A stretch of 64,000 nt of DNA from Halobellus ruber (GTDB lineage Archaea; Halobacteriota; Halobacteria; Halobacteriales; Haloferacaceae): assembly GCF_014212355.1 (NCBI RefSeq), contig NZ_JACKXD010000008.1, positions 1 to 64,000 on the forward strand. The letters run 5' to 3'. The notes under the pieces are model-generated. The model was not told the origin of the DNA and did no database searches. It worked only from the letters and a program-made list of their open reading frames with translations. Positions 44,983-53,930 of this stretch are shown here, piece by piece. Numbering within the stretch: position 1 is the first letter of the stretch; each line of letters starts with the position of its first letter. Made by a program: the position numbers and the translations under genes.

Positions 44983-46754
44983 GCATCTCCGATCCGGACG
45001 CATCGTACACCTACCAGCCCGGGACGTTCAGCGTGCCCGAGCGCGGTGAAATCCGCATCGAAGGGTGTCCACCTTCGATCGACGACCAGCTCCGTCGGGC
45101 CTCCTTCGAGCAGGAGAGCGACAACGTCTTCGTGAAGACGCAGGAGTCGCTCGATGACCGCGACAAGGAGTACCGGGTCGTCAAAGTCCGGGTCGATGGC
45201 CCAGTACTGCACGTGACGGCGCGGGACAACGTGGGCATTGTCAGCCTCACGCCCCGGTCGAAGCTCCGCATCGAGCCGAAGATCGACTGGGACTACATCT
45301 TCGACATGCTGCTGGCGGTACACGGTCGGAAGCGGTCAGTTGAGTACCACGGCATCCCCCTCGACGAGTTCCGCACTGAGGACGTTGATCTGGAGGACGT
45401 CTTCCTGATTCTGGCGATCAACTACCTCAACGGGCTGGAGACCATCCACCGCAACGGGTTCGTACGGCGACTGGAGACACGGCGTGCTGACCTCGAACAG
45501 CCCCGGGGTGTCATCGACATCGAGCAGTCGCTGGTGAATCAGGCCGAGGGCCGCGCCCAGCAGCACTGTCTGCTAAAGGAGGTCAACTACGATAACGCGG
45601 CCAACTCGCTGCTCCACTACGCGGGCACACATCTTCTTCGGCTCTTCCGGCAGTACGAGGACGAGTACGACCATCAGGCGTACTATCACATCTTCTCGCA
45701 GGTGCATCAGGAGGTGCGCCACTTGGAGGAGCTGGACGTGACGAGCGGCCGTCGACGCATTCCCGAGTACCGACGCTTCTCTCTCCACGACCTCCCCAAG
45801 CAGCGCCACTATTATCGACAGGCCATCGAGGTTGCGAAGGCGGTAGTGGCTTCCTCGCTTGGAACGCCGTCGATGGAGGGCGACCGAGAGCTGGTCGTGG
45901 ATTACGTGTTGAATATGGAGTCGCTGTTCGAGCAGTACTCGCAGGTCGCCATCGAGGACGAATTGGACGCCATCAAGACCTATGACCGGCTCGACCAGAC
46001 CGCGAACGTCTCGGCCGTCCGGTCGCCAACGCTCCAGCCCTTCGAGAAGGAGGGACAAGTGTTCCACCAACCGGATCACGCCGTCGAGGAGGGCGACGAG
46101 ACGCTGGCCGTCCTCGACTCGAAGTACTACGCCGAGGGCAAGGATCCGGTGAAGAGTGGCGGCTCGCGGTCGCGGCTGTTCAGTTACGCGTACCTGCTGA
46201 ATACGCCACGGATGGGTTTCCTGACACCGCTCGGTGAGCCGCGGACGCGGACGGTCGCCCAAACCGGGGCGGAACTACAGGTGATCTCGCCCGACAGCGA
46301 CCACTTCTCGCTCGATGGATACCACGCCTGCGTCCGTGACTACCTGCACGAGGCGCTCGCTGACGTGTATCCCGCCCTCGACGTCTACCGTGCCGTTGAG
46401 GAGCACGCTCTCTGTCTCGATCAGCACGACGCGTCCGCACTGGATCGCCTGACCGACCCGGATGGGCCGTTCGACTTCAGCAACGTCCACGAGTTCTCGC
46501 TTCGTGTGATCAACGCGGCCGCGGACACGCTATCGACACAGTACCGGTCGCGCTCCGATCTCGAACAAGATGGCAAGTGGACGCGGCGGCAAATCGAGAC
46601 GCAATGCCGAGAACGGTCGGCGGAGTTCACGACTTGCGTCCCGGTCTTTCGTCGCGAGAACCGCGAGGAGCGAATCGACCTGTACTTCGTGACGCGTGGT
46701 GAAGACGGGAAGCCTACAGACGTTTCCGCCGAAGGCGATTTCCGGTTGCTCTGA
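44979..46754 (+). CDS. mcrC: McrC-like nuclease subunit
   Basis: The 591-residue protein has the McrC layout: an N-terminal beta-rich region that contacts McrB, then a central helical domain. A PD-(D/E)XK nuclease follows, with PD in FHQPDHAVEEGDET and DSK in LAVLDSKYYAEG (about residues 365 and 380). A C-terminal domain of about 200 residues after the nuclease is longer than in E. coli McrC (348 residues). Together with mcrB it forms a two-gene operon with the ATGA overlap. It would restrict DNA carrying the recognised modification. Confidence 0.85.
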   Translation: MSISDPDASYTYQPGTFSVPERGEIRIEGCPPSIDDQLRRASFEQESDNVFVKTQESLDDRDKEYRVVKVRVDGPVLHVTARDNVGIVSLTPRSKLRIEPKIDWDYIFDMLLAVHGRKRSVEYHGIPLDEFRTEDVDLEDVFLILAINYLNGLETIHRNGFVRRLETRRADLEQPRGVIDIEQSLVNQAEGRAQQHCLLKEVNYDNAANSLLHYAGTHLLRLFRQYEDEYDHQAYYHIFSQVHQEVRHLEELDVTSGRRRIPEYRRFSLHDLPKQRHYYRQAIEVAKAVVASSLGTPSMEGDRELVVDYVLNMESLFEQYSQVAIEDELDAIKTYDRLDQTANVSAVRSPTLQPFEKEGQVFHQPDHAVEEGDETLAVLDSKYYAEGKDPVKSGGSRSRLFSYAYLLNTPRMGFLTPLGEPRTRTVAQTGAELQVISPDSDHFSLDGYHACVRDYLHEALADVYPALDVYRAVEEHALCLDQHDASALDRLTDPDGPFDFSNVHEFSLRVINAAADTLSTQYRSRSDLEQDGKWTRRQIETQCRERSAEFTTCVPVFRRENREERIDLYFVTRGEDGKPTDVSAEGDFRLL

Positions 46755-46763
46755 GCAGGCACC

Positions 46764-47150
46764 TCAGAATGGTGCCGTGAGCCAGCCACCACTCCGACGC
46801 TCAATCTGCGGCCCAAACACGCGGCTGAGCCGGTAGAGATCACCGCCAGTCTGTAATTCAAAGTCCCGCTGACGTCGCTGAAACGACCCCTCGACGGCGA
46901 ATTGGATAGTCGGCAGTGGACTGCGATTTTCAAGGGTGTTTGCGCTGCGATCCATCAGCGTCGACAGCTCGCTCGCCGCATCGTCGTCGCCAAACAGGTC
47001 GTCGAGGCCGACGACGCACACCTCGTCGGGCACATCGTTCTCGCGGAGCATCTCTTCGAACTCCTCGACCGGCACTCGGTGATCGAAGAGATCGTACTCG
47101 TCCTCGACGACGATGTTATACTCGCCGGGAAGTTTGCCGTGTTCGACCAT
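46764..47150 (-). CDS. small partner of the DUF499 ATPase
   Basis: The 128-residue protein starts only two bases after the DUF499 ATPase stop, so it is the second gene of that operon. It starts MVEHGKLPGEYNIVVEDEYD and includes FDHRVPVEEFEEMLRENDVP, VCVVGLDDLFGDD and FAVEGSFQRRQRDFELQTGG. No known family is recognised. It is acidic and soluble, and likely an accessory subunit because of the close linkage. Confidence 0.7.
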   Translation of the reverse strand: MVEHGKLPGEYNIVVEDEYDLFDHRVPVEEFEEMLRENDVPDEVCVVGLDDLFGDDDAASELSTLMDRSANTLENRSPLPTIQFAVEGSFQRRQRDFELQTGGDLYRLSRVFGPQIERRSGGWLTAPF

Positions 47151-47152
47151 CG

Positions 47153-50100
47153 TTACTCGAAGTTGATCTCGACCGAGATGTTTGATGCCTCGTCAGGCAT
47201 ACGCTCGAAGAGGTCGCGCACCTTCGTGAAGTCCTCGCCGGATTCAAGAGTGAGCTTTGTCATCGTCTCCTCAACTCTTGCAGTACCTTGGAGCGGCCCG
47301 GGAATCCCCATTCGATTGGTCAGCTGGAACCTGACCTCGCCGTAGGTGACCTCCCCGGAATCTTCTTCCTCTCGCCATTTCCGACGCAGCGCGGCTGCGT
47401 CGTCGCCGTTGAACACGAACCGCCAGCCACCGCTCGGTATGCGGAACTGGTAGCCCGGTGACCACCGTGTCGGGTCGCCAGAGCCGTCAGAGGCGATGAC
47501 GTATTCGGGCTCCGCCTCACGTCCGAGGTTTCGAAGCAGGAACGTCTGGACAGCGTCTTCCGAGACCGACGCATCAAACCGGTCAGCCACACTCCCAACC
47601 GTGAACTCGTCGCCCCCATCGAGCCCCTCGATGTAGTCGAGGATCTGTTCGGCGATGTCATCCGAAACTACGGGGACAAGCGTAACGTCGGTCGGATCGC
47701 GCTTGTCAAGCCCGTCAGCGTACTCGCGGTTGATGTCGACGAGGTAGTCATCGACGAGGAAGTCCGTCACAGCCTCGCGGAACGCACGCTCGGTCTCGCC
47801 GTCAGGGAGATAGACGGTTTCGTCGCGTCGAATGTCTTCGAGGATACGGTGGGTGTTCGCTCGACCGCTGTCCTCTAGGGCTTCGTCGATGCGCTCGCGA
47901 ACTTCGGACGCACCGATACGTTCAGCCTCGGAGATATCGCGGATCGTCGCGTCGGACTGGGCCTTCGTGACGATCTCGGTGCCGCTGTAGATGACGTATT
48001 GGCCGTCCTGTGCGAGCCGGCCAGCAGCGGTCATCACGGTGTCGTGGCCGTCACCTTCCAACCATATCTCGGTGTCTTCGAGAAGTTCAAGCTCGAAGTT
48101 CCCGATATCGACTGACTTGGTACCGCTCCCGAATCGCTGGCGGAGTTCCTGCTCGACATCATCGGCCGTCCACCGCTGGACGTCACGTTCGTGGAGGAGC
48201 GTCGTGTCGAGAGAACTCCCCTCAAGCGACTCCGAGAAGCCGTTCGAACCGTGGGTGATCACTGGCTTGTCTTCAAGGGCATCAACGACGGCATCAACCA
48301 CGTCGCCCGGACTACCCGGGATTGGGTAGGTGGGCTGTCGGAGGAACTGCTCGTAGACATCTTCGATGCTGGCCTCGCCTCGCCGGTCGAGGAGGTCGTC
48401 AACGATCCCCCAGATATGCTGTTGGAGGTCAATTCCCTCGGCGGCGACGCTGTCGGCGATGTCACCAGCGTTGAGCGGCTCGCCATCGGAGACGAACACG
48501 TCGAGATCCATCTCGGCGGCCAGATCGAACTCGTTCAGGAGGTCGTCGCCGTCGAGAATCTCGCCGTAGGCGAGTTCGACGCGATCGCGGAGTTCGCGCT
48601 GCTCGTCCTCGCGCTGGCGCCTGACAGACGAGCGAATCTCGTCATCGAGCGAGTTGTCTTCGAGGACGCGTTCGGCACCCTCGATGTAGCGGGCCTTCTC
48701 GATGAAGCCCGTACCCGACTCGATCGCCTTGTCGCCGGCCGGCTGGACGAACACGAGCGTGTTACGCCACTCACGGCCGGGACTGCCGTCCGCGTTCTTG
48801 ATGACGGTCTCGACCTCCTCTTGCGTCCAGTCATCCACCTTGACGACGACCTTGACCTCCCGGTTGTCAGGCACCTGCTTGAGGTCGCCGTCAGTGAACC
48901 CAACCGGGTACGCGTCGGAGCCAAAGACCTGTTCAACGGTGTCCGCGATCTGGCCAAGTGCAACTTTCTCGTCGACGTCCTCGGCCTTGTTCTGGATGAG
49001 TGCGTTGGGATTCTGCCGGTCGCGGATAGCGTACTTGCCGTTGAGCTTGTGGAGGTACCACGCGACGCCGTAGAGCTGTTCGAGGTTGAGGACGATGTCC
49101 GAGACGAGGTCTCCCGTCTGGTAGGTGCCCATCACGATCTCGGCCTTGCCAGCGCCCTCGCCCTCGTCTGGCTTGAGGCTGTAGAGGAGGATCGTGTTCA
49201 GGATGCGCCGGCCGTAGGGAATCGAATCGGGATCGACGCGGTTGCGGATGTCGTCGATGCAGACGCCCGGACGGTCGATATTGATCCGGGTCAGTTCGTC
49301 GTCGAACAGAACGGCGTCGATGTCGCCGTGCGTGACGAGGTCGGTCTCCTCGATGAGTCGGGAGGCGTCCTCATCGTCTGGATCGGCCTCGGGATCCGCA
49401 GCAGTTGTGAGAATTTTCGAGAAGAGATAGATCATCCCCCGCGTGTTCTGGTTGCCCTCGTCCGCGTAGTAGCGGGTCTCGAGGGCGTTGAGGAGAACGG
49501 GGTGGAACGGGTACGTGTCCCGCATTTTCTGTGCGAGGTCGCTCGGGATGTCGGAATCCGGGACGTGGTCGTTGTCGGCGTACGCGTCCACGTACCCCGA
49601 GACAATCTCGTCGACTGCACCCTTGTCGATGTCGTCAATGAGGCGGTGGCGGATGACCTCCTGCTTGCTCACCTTGCTACTCATATTGACCTCGGACGCG
49701 TTCTCGCGGTCGAGGATGTTGTGAACCTCCGAGCCCTTGCGGAGGACGGACACGATGGCGAAGATGTCGCTATCGTCGAGATCGGCGGTTTCGAGGAGAG
49801 CCTGCAGGAAGCCACGATTCCGCTTCTTGCGGTCGCCGCTGAGCGGCTCGAACCAGTCCTCGAGTTCGTCCATCAGGTAGGCGACCGTGCGCCCGTCGAC
49901 CGCCTCCTGAATCGTCTCCATGTCGGGGTAGGGATCGAGGTCGCTGTCGGAGGGCTCGTAGTCGAGGATGTCGAAGAAAGGCTCCCATAGGTAGTCCGGT
50001 TGGCGCTGCTGGAGGGAGACGGTGACCGCTTCCGAGTTCTCGGCCTCGGGCAACGCATCGCTGAAACCGTCGACGTGGCGGTCGCCAAATCTGCCAGCGG

Positions 50101-50413
50101 CCTCGGGATCGGCGAAGCAGTGGTACATCGCCACCATCTGGTGGGACTTCCCACTCCCGTACGGCCCGTAGAGGATGTGCGTGCCGTAGTTCGCGTCACC
50201 ACGGAGCGTATCTCGAAGGTCAACGAACCCCTCGCGGAGTCCCTGTGTCATCAGCGTCCGGTCGAAGAAAGTGGACGCGTCGGCCTCGAATTCGTCGTCT
50301 TCATCGACGTTATAGAGCTTGACTTGGCCGTCGATTTCGCCCTCTTCTCGGAGTTCTTGGCTTATTGTGACCGTGTCCGCGATTGATTGTGAGAGAGATT
50401 CCGTACTGGCCAT
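47153..50413 (-). CDS. DUF499-type giant ATPase
   Basis: The 1086-residue protein has Walker A ILYGPYGSGKSHQMVAM (about 80-97), Walker B VAYLMDELEDWFEP (about 177-190) and the DUF499 signature region around IFAIVSVLRKGSEVHNILDR. A long C-terminal part has several winged-helix-like repeats. DUF499 proteins occur in archaeal and bacterial defence islands next to DUF1156 methyltransferases and SNF2 helicases, as here. They act as the ATPase of helicase-methylase-ATPase (Hma)-type grouping. The ATG (MASTESLSQSIAD) is preceded on its strand by a CTTAAG promoter-like box about 40 bases upstream. GC content is chromosomal-like. Confidence 0.85.
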   Translation of the reverse strand: MASTESLSQSIADTVTISQELREEGEIDGQVKLYNVDEDDEFEADASTFFDRTLMTQGLREGFVDLRDTLRGDANYGTHILYGPYGSGKSHQMVAMYHCFADPEAAGRFGDRHVDGFSDALPEAENSEAVTVSLQQRQPDYLWEPFFDILDYEPSDSDLDPYPDMETIQEAVDGRTVAYLMDELEDWFEPLSGDRKKRNRGFLQALLETADLDDSDIFAIVSVLRKGSEVHNILDRENASEVNMSSKVSKQEVIRHRLIDDIDKGAVDEIVSGYVDAYADNDHVPDSDIPSDLAQKMRDTYPFHPVLLNALETRYYADEGNQNTRGMIYLFSKILTTAADPEADPDDEDASRLIEETDLVTHGDIDAVLFDDELTRINIDRPGVCIDDIRNRVDPDSIPYGRRILNTILLYSLKPDEGEGAGKAEIVMGTYQTGDLVSDIVLNLEQLYGVAWYLHKLNGKYAIRDRQNPNALIQNKAEDVDEKVALGQIADTVEQVFGSDAYPVGFTDGDLKQVPDNREVKVVVKVDDWTQEEVETVIKNADGSPGREWRNTLVFVQPAGDKAIESGTGFIEKARYIEGAERVLEDNSLDDEIRSSVRRQREDEQRELRDRVELAYGEILDGDDLLNEFDLAAEMDLDVFVSDGEPLNAGDIADSVAAEGIDLQQHIWGIVDDLLDRRGEASIEDVYEQFLRQPTYPIPGSPGDVVDAVVDALEDKPVITHGSNGFSESLEGSSLDTTLLHERDVQRWTADDVEQELRQRFGSGTKSVDIGNFELELLEDTEIWLEGDGHDTVMTAAGRLAQDGQYVIYSGTEIVTKAQSDATIRDISEAERIGASEVRERIDEALEDSGRANTHRILEDIRRDETVYLPDGETERAFREAVTDFLVDDYLVDINREYADGLDKRDPTDVTLVPVVSDDIAEQILDYIEGLDGGDEFTVGSVADRFDASVSEDAVQTFLLRNLGREAEPEYVIASDGSGDPTRWSPGYQFRIPSGGWRFVFNGDDAAALRRKWREEEDSGEVTYGEVRFQLTNRMGIPGPLQGTARVEETMTKLTLESGEDFTKVRDLFERMPDEASNISVEINFE

Positions 50414-50520
50414 CTGATGTCATATACACCGTATGTTGACCGCTTAAGTACTGTGACTCAACGCACACACATAATCCTCGATGGGAACAGTGGGGGATTG
50501 GTCAATCTCGACAAAGAGAT

Positions 50521-50530
50521 TATTATATAA
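50521..50530 (+). promoter_or_regulatory. TATA box of the DUF4209/HEPN-like gene
   Basis: ATTATTATATAAG lies about 23 bases before the ATG at 50549. It indicates leaderless transcription away from the DUF499 gene, from a shared intergenic region (50414-50548). Confidence 0.6.
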
Positions 50531-50548
50531 GCGGGAGACGTCCGAGAC

Positions 50549-52513
50549 ATGCTCCTCCATTTCGTTAATGATGATAAACATGCCTTCTATTTTCCAGATG
50601 CCTCTGATTTTGATCAGCACTGGAAAGAAGCCCAGTCCGATCCCGACCAGAACTACCATATCAAGGCGACTCTCCGTTCCGTGTTCGTTTGGATTGAGGT
50701 TGCGGAGGCGTTCGGTGAATCACCACAGTACAAGATTTGGGATTTGATAGAGAATACAAGTACGAATAGTCGAGCGTTAGTCGCGGCTGGAGCCGCCACT
50801 GAGTGGTACGAAAAGAGTGGACGAGACGCCTATGATAATGCCCGTGCTGCAATTTCCTTACTCGATCAGGCCTACGAAGATGCTATTGCACGAGGGTGGA
50901 ATTCAGTTGCTCTGTTTTGTCTTCAGAGGATCACCGATCTCGAAAACCAGCTTAACTCCGCAGGTTCCATCGAGAAGGAACGAGCCGTTGATCTGATCGA
51001 GATCATCACCGATACGTCCGATGTCCATCTCGGAAATCTATCTGAGGCGCTGCAACTGCTCGTTGACAACGAACCAATTCTCAACCCACAGGGACAACAC
51101 GAAAAGCGAGCATTTGTATTGTGTATTAAGCAGGCCAACCGTCTACGCAATCAGAAGCAGTTCTCCCAAGAGCGGAGCCTTCTGTCGACTACCATCGAAT
51201 TGGCAGAGATACTGAACATACCGACAGCAGATCTAGAAGACAGGTATGTCGACACCTATCGACTCAATGCCGATCTACAATCGGAGCGAAGCCCCTCCCT
51301 TGAAGCCCACGAGCTTGTTCGAGCATTCGAAGACCAGACTGTACTTGATCGCCTCTCGGATGACGAAAAAGAAGAGTGGAAATCACGGTTACGTTCCGCT
51401 GTTCAATCCGCTGCACAAGAACTGAAGCGTGAGGGTGCGACCATAGACTCACCCCACCAACGGTATCTTCATCAGGCTAGCGTAGGGAAATTCGTTCGCC
51501 AATTCGAGCAGATCAAGGACGTGTACGATTCTGATGCTGCCTTGTTTTGGCTCCTGACTCACGATGAACTCATTCCAACTTACACTAAGGACACGGAATC
51601 ATTCGGTATCCACGATATAATAACTCAGACGATGTACTCTCTCCAAGGGCATCTAATCGAGTTTGACCCTGACGAAGCAGATCTCTCAGCACGATATGCG
51701 ATCGAAGCTAGAATTGCTATATCTACGATTGTCAACGTGATTAGCACGCTTATCTCCACTGGCAGTCTGACAGAGGCAGAGATCCACGCCTTCCTTAACG
51801 GGGTTCCAGATCTGGACTCGGAGAATCAGTGGTACCTCACGCGATTCATCTCCAACGTCTTTGACGGTAATGATGTTGAGGCAATTCATCTCGGTGCTAC
51901 CCGAATCGAACCGATCTTGTACAATCTACTGCGGGAAGAGGGAGAGGACGTAGACGCGCTTATGGAAGAGGGGACTGGAACGCGGACACTCGGGAGTCTC
52001 ATTCCAAAGCTAGACCAGTACGTGAGTGCGGATTTTCAGGAGTACCTTCGCTATGCGTACCATAAACCAGTCGGGCAGATGTTTAGTGGGAATATCCGAA
52101 ATCGGGTCGCTCACGGGTTATTACTCCCGAGAGAGAACAACAGATTGTACTCGTTGCTCATACTGACTGACCTCCTCCGAATTGTGACTCGAATGAATCT
52201 CACAGTGCATCACGCCAGACACGGTATTCCAGACACTGTTCTCCTACCAACTCGGGGCTTGAACACGTCTTTCCCTCTTGTGATACGGTCGTATAGTCAA
52301 TCTGAGCTACCCGATCTGGGGCGATTCTTGGAATATCTCGATGGTCAATCTCGCACAGTCGATGAAGTCGCCGAGTACTTCGACATTCCCTACAGTTTGG
52401 CGTTGACAAGTATCCGCCTCTCAGAAGCCGAAGCGGATGTTTCGTTTGATGAAAAGTCCGGAGTAGTTGAGAAAGACTGGCTCTCTGGTCATAGCCTGCC
52501 TGCGTGGTTTTAA
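50549..52513 (+). CDS. DUF4209/HEPN-like protein of the defence island
   Basis: The 654-residue, all-helical protein has an RN-x-x-x-H motif, GNIRNRVAHGLLLPR (Arg517, Asn518, His522), typical of HEPN RNases and of the DUF4209 family. Upstream lies RTLGSLIPKLDQYVSADFQE, which also matches DUF4209. The first 450 residues are helical repeats with no motif. HEPN proteins often cleave RNA and cause abortive infection. It is AT-richer than its neighbours, including the DUF499 ATPase. The FokI-like gene starts 29 bases after it and may be in the same operon. Confidence 0.75.
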   Translation: MLLHFVNDDKHAFYFPDASDFDQHWKEAQSDPDQNYHIKATLRSVFVWIEVAEAFGESPQYKIWDLIENTSTNSRALVAAGAATEWYEKSGRDAYDNARAAISLLDQAYEDAIARGWNSVALFCLQRITDLENQLNSAGSIEKERAVDLIEIITDTSDVHLGNLSEALQLLVDNEPILNPQGQHEKRAFVLCIKQANRLRNQKQFSQERSLLSTTIELAEILNIPTADLEDRYVDTYRLNADLQSERSPSLEAHELVRAFEDQTVLDRLSDDEKEEWKSRLRSAVQSAAQELKREGATIDSPHQRYLHQASVGKFVRQFEQIKDVYDSDAALFWLLTHDELIPTYTKDTESFGIHDIITQTMYSLQGHLIEFDPDEADLSARYAIEARIAISTIVNVISTLISTGSLTEAEIHAFLNGVPDLDSENQWYLTRFISNVFDGNDVEAIHLGATRIEPILYNLLREEGEDVDALMEEGTGTRTLGSLIPKLDQYVSADFQEYLRYAYHKPVGQMFSGNIRNRVAHGLLLPRENNRLYSLLILTDLLRIVTRMNLTVHHARHGIPDTVLLPTRGLNTSFPLVIRSYSQSELPDLGRFLEYLDGQSRTVDEVAEYFDIPYSLALTSIRLSEAEADVSFDEKSGVVEKDWLSGHSLPAWF

Positions 52514-52542
52514 TTGCGCACGATCCGTCTACCGGGGTAGTA

Positions 52543-53871
52543 ATGACATCTCCTGATGAGGTATTTCGAGATTTCGCCGATAGTGAGGAGGCTCAGGAGT
52601 ACTACGACGACCACAACCGTACGCGAGACGAGGTAGCTGAAGAGAACCTCGGGCCACTCATCGACGAGTTCCTAAACGGTGAAGTAGACATTGTCGAGTT
52701 TCGGAACCGGAATAACGGACTCAACAAGCAACACCCGCTCTGGGGATTCGACGGGTTCGTCGGCGGGATGCACTTCAACAAACTGCTCAAGGCCGTCCCG
52801 GACGAGTCCGAGTTAGAGGAGAAGCTCCGAGACGTCATCCAGCCACCGGAGAGTGATGCAGAAGCCCACGAAACGATCGACGCATTCGCCGAATACACAC
52901 AGCGGCTCAAGGAGAACGACCTCGATTCTGATCCGTTTCCGAAATCGACGATTTTCTTCCTCAGCTATTTCTGGCACATCCAGCAACCGGACGAGTGGCC
53001 GTTGTACTACCCGACGACGGAGCAGTACCTCAAGGAGGAGGGGCTATTCGAGATGGAGGAATCGTACGGAGCGAGCTATGTGGACTTTATCGGGACGATG
53101 GATGATCTCCGGGAGGAAGCGTCGACGTGGTTAGAGACTCCCGTTGAATACCGAGACGTTTCGAATGCGATCTACTGGCACGAGGAGTGGGATGAGTCTG
53201 AAATTGAGGAAGAGGAGACAAGCGGAGAAACCAAAGAAAGGGACACGTTCGTCGATGTCGACAAACCGTATCTTCCACCTGTTGTGGCCGATCTGGACGA
53301 GGTGGCGGCCGGGACTGACGAGGCTGTAAACCGGTACGCACCGGTCGACACAGATCTCGCGGTCGTCTTCGAACAGAAATGCGGTAGACTGTTCGAGATG
53401 CTCGGGTTCGACACTGAGATCTTGGGACAGGGGTCAGGGCGTAATCCAGACGGGATCGCCATCGCGGCTCGGAACGACTACGCGGTCATCTACGACGCCA
53501 AGAAGCGGGAAGATGGGTATCGAATTGGTCGGGACGATCGAACGATCCGGGAGTACATTGAGGCGCACACGCGTCGGCTCCGCGATCAGGGGAAGCGGCA
53601 CATCTACTTCGCTATCGTCTCAAGTTCGTTCCGAGACACCGAGGAATCGACGCTTCGTGACCTACGAACGAACACTGACATCGACAACATCGTCCTGCTG
53701 AAGGCAGAGGTTCTCCAAGAACTGCTCCGAATGCGACTTGAGGAACCGTACCTGAACCTCAACGACGTAGAGTGGGTATTCGGAAACCGACCGGGGGAGA
53801 TACAGTCCGAGGAATTGGAGAACATCGTCCCTGAATGGCGGCAGAGTGATACCGAGTTCTTCGTTTCGTAA
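52543..53871 (+). CDS. FokI-like PD-(D/E)XK nuclease
   Basis: The 442-residue protein has a C-terminal nuclease core like the FokI cleavage domain: FEQKCGRLFEMLGFDTEILG, then GRNPDGIAIAARNDYAVIYD and AKKREDGYRIGRDDRTIREY. The PD at about 302-303 and D-x-K at 318-320 are the probable catalytic residues. The N-terminal 270 residues have no recognised DNA-binding motif and may be the specificity module. In Type IIS enzymes the FokI domain cuts at a distance from the recognised site. The gene lies between the HEPN-like gene and the methyltransferase. The ATG at 52543 is chosen; the longer frame lacks support. Confidence 0.75.
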   Translation: MTSPDEVFRDFADSEEAQEYYDDHNRTRDEVAEENLGPLIDEFLNGEVDIVEFRNRNNGLNKQHPLWGFDGFVGGMHFNKLLKAVPDESELEEKLRDVIQPPESDAEAHETIDAFAEYTQRLKENDLDSDPFPKSTIFFLSYFWHIQQPDEWPLYYPTTEQYLKEEGLFEMEESYGASYVDFIGTMDDLREEASTWLETPVEYRDVSNAIYWHEEWDESEIEEEETSGETKERDTFVDVDKPYLPPVVADLDEVAAGTDEAVNRYAPVDTDLAVVFEQKCGRLFEMLGFDTEILGQGSGRNPDGIAIAARNDYAVIYDAKKREDGYRIGRDDRTIREYIEAHTRRLRDQGKRHIYFAIVSSSFRDTEESTLRDLRTNTDIDNIVLLKAEVLQELLRMRLEEPYLNLNDVEWVFGNRPGEIQSEELENIVPEWRQSDTEFFVS

Positions 53872-53891
53872 CCCGGCAGTCAAAGACCAGA

Positions 53892-53901
53892 AACATATAC
53901 A
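53892..53901 (+). promoter_or_regulatory. TATA-like box of the methyltransferase gene
   Basis: AACATATACAA lies about 34 bases before the ATG at 53931. Confidence 0.5.
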
Positions 53902-53930
53902 ACCCTGCCGGGGAACGTAAGAGACAATCA

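Noticed and set aside
48191-49990. 599-codon plus-strand frame opposite the DUF499 gene
   Set aside because: Val/Asp/Glu-rich mirror translation of the real gene, no motif and no promoter.
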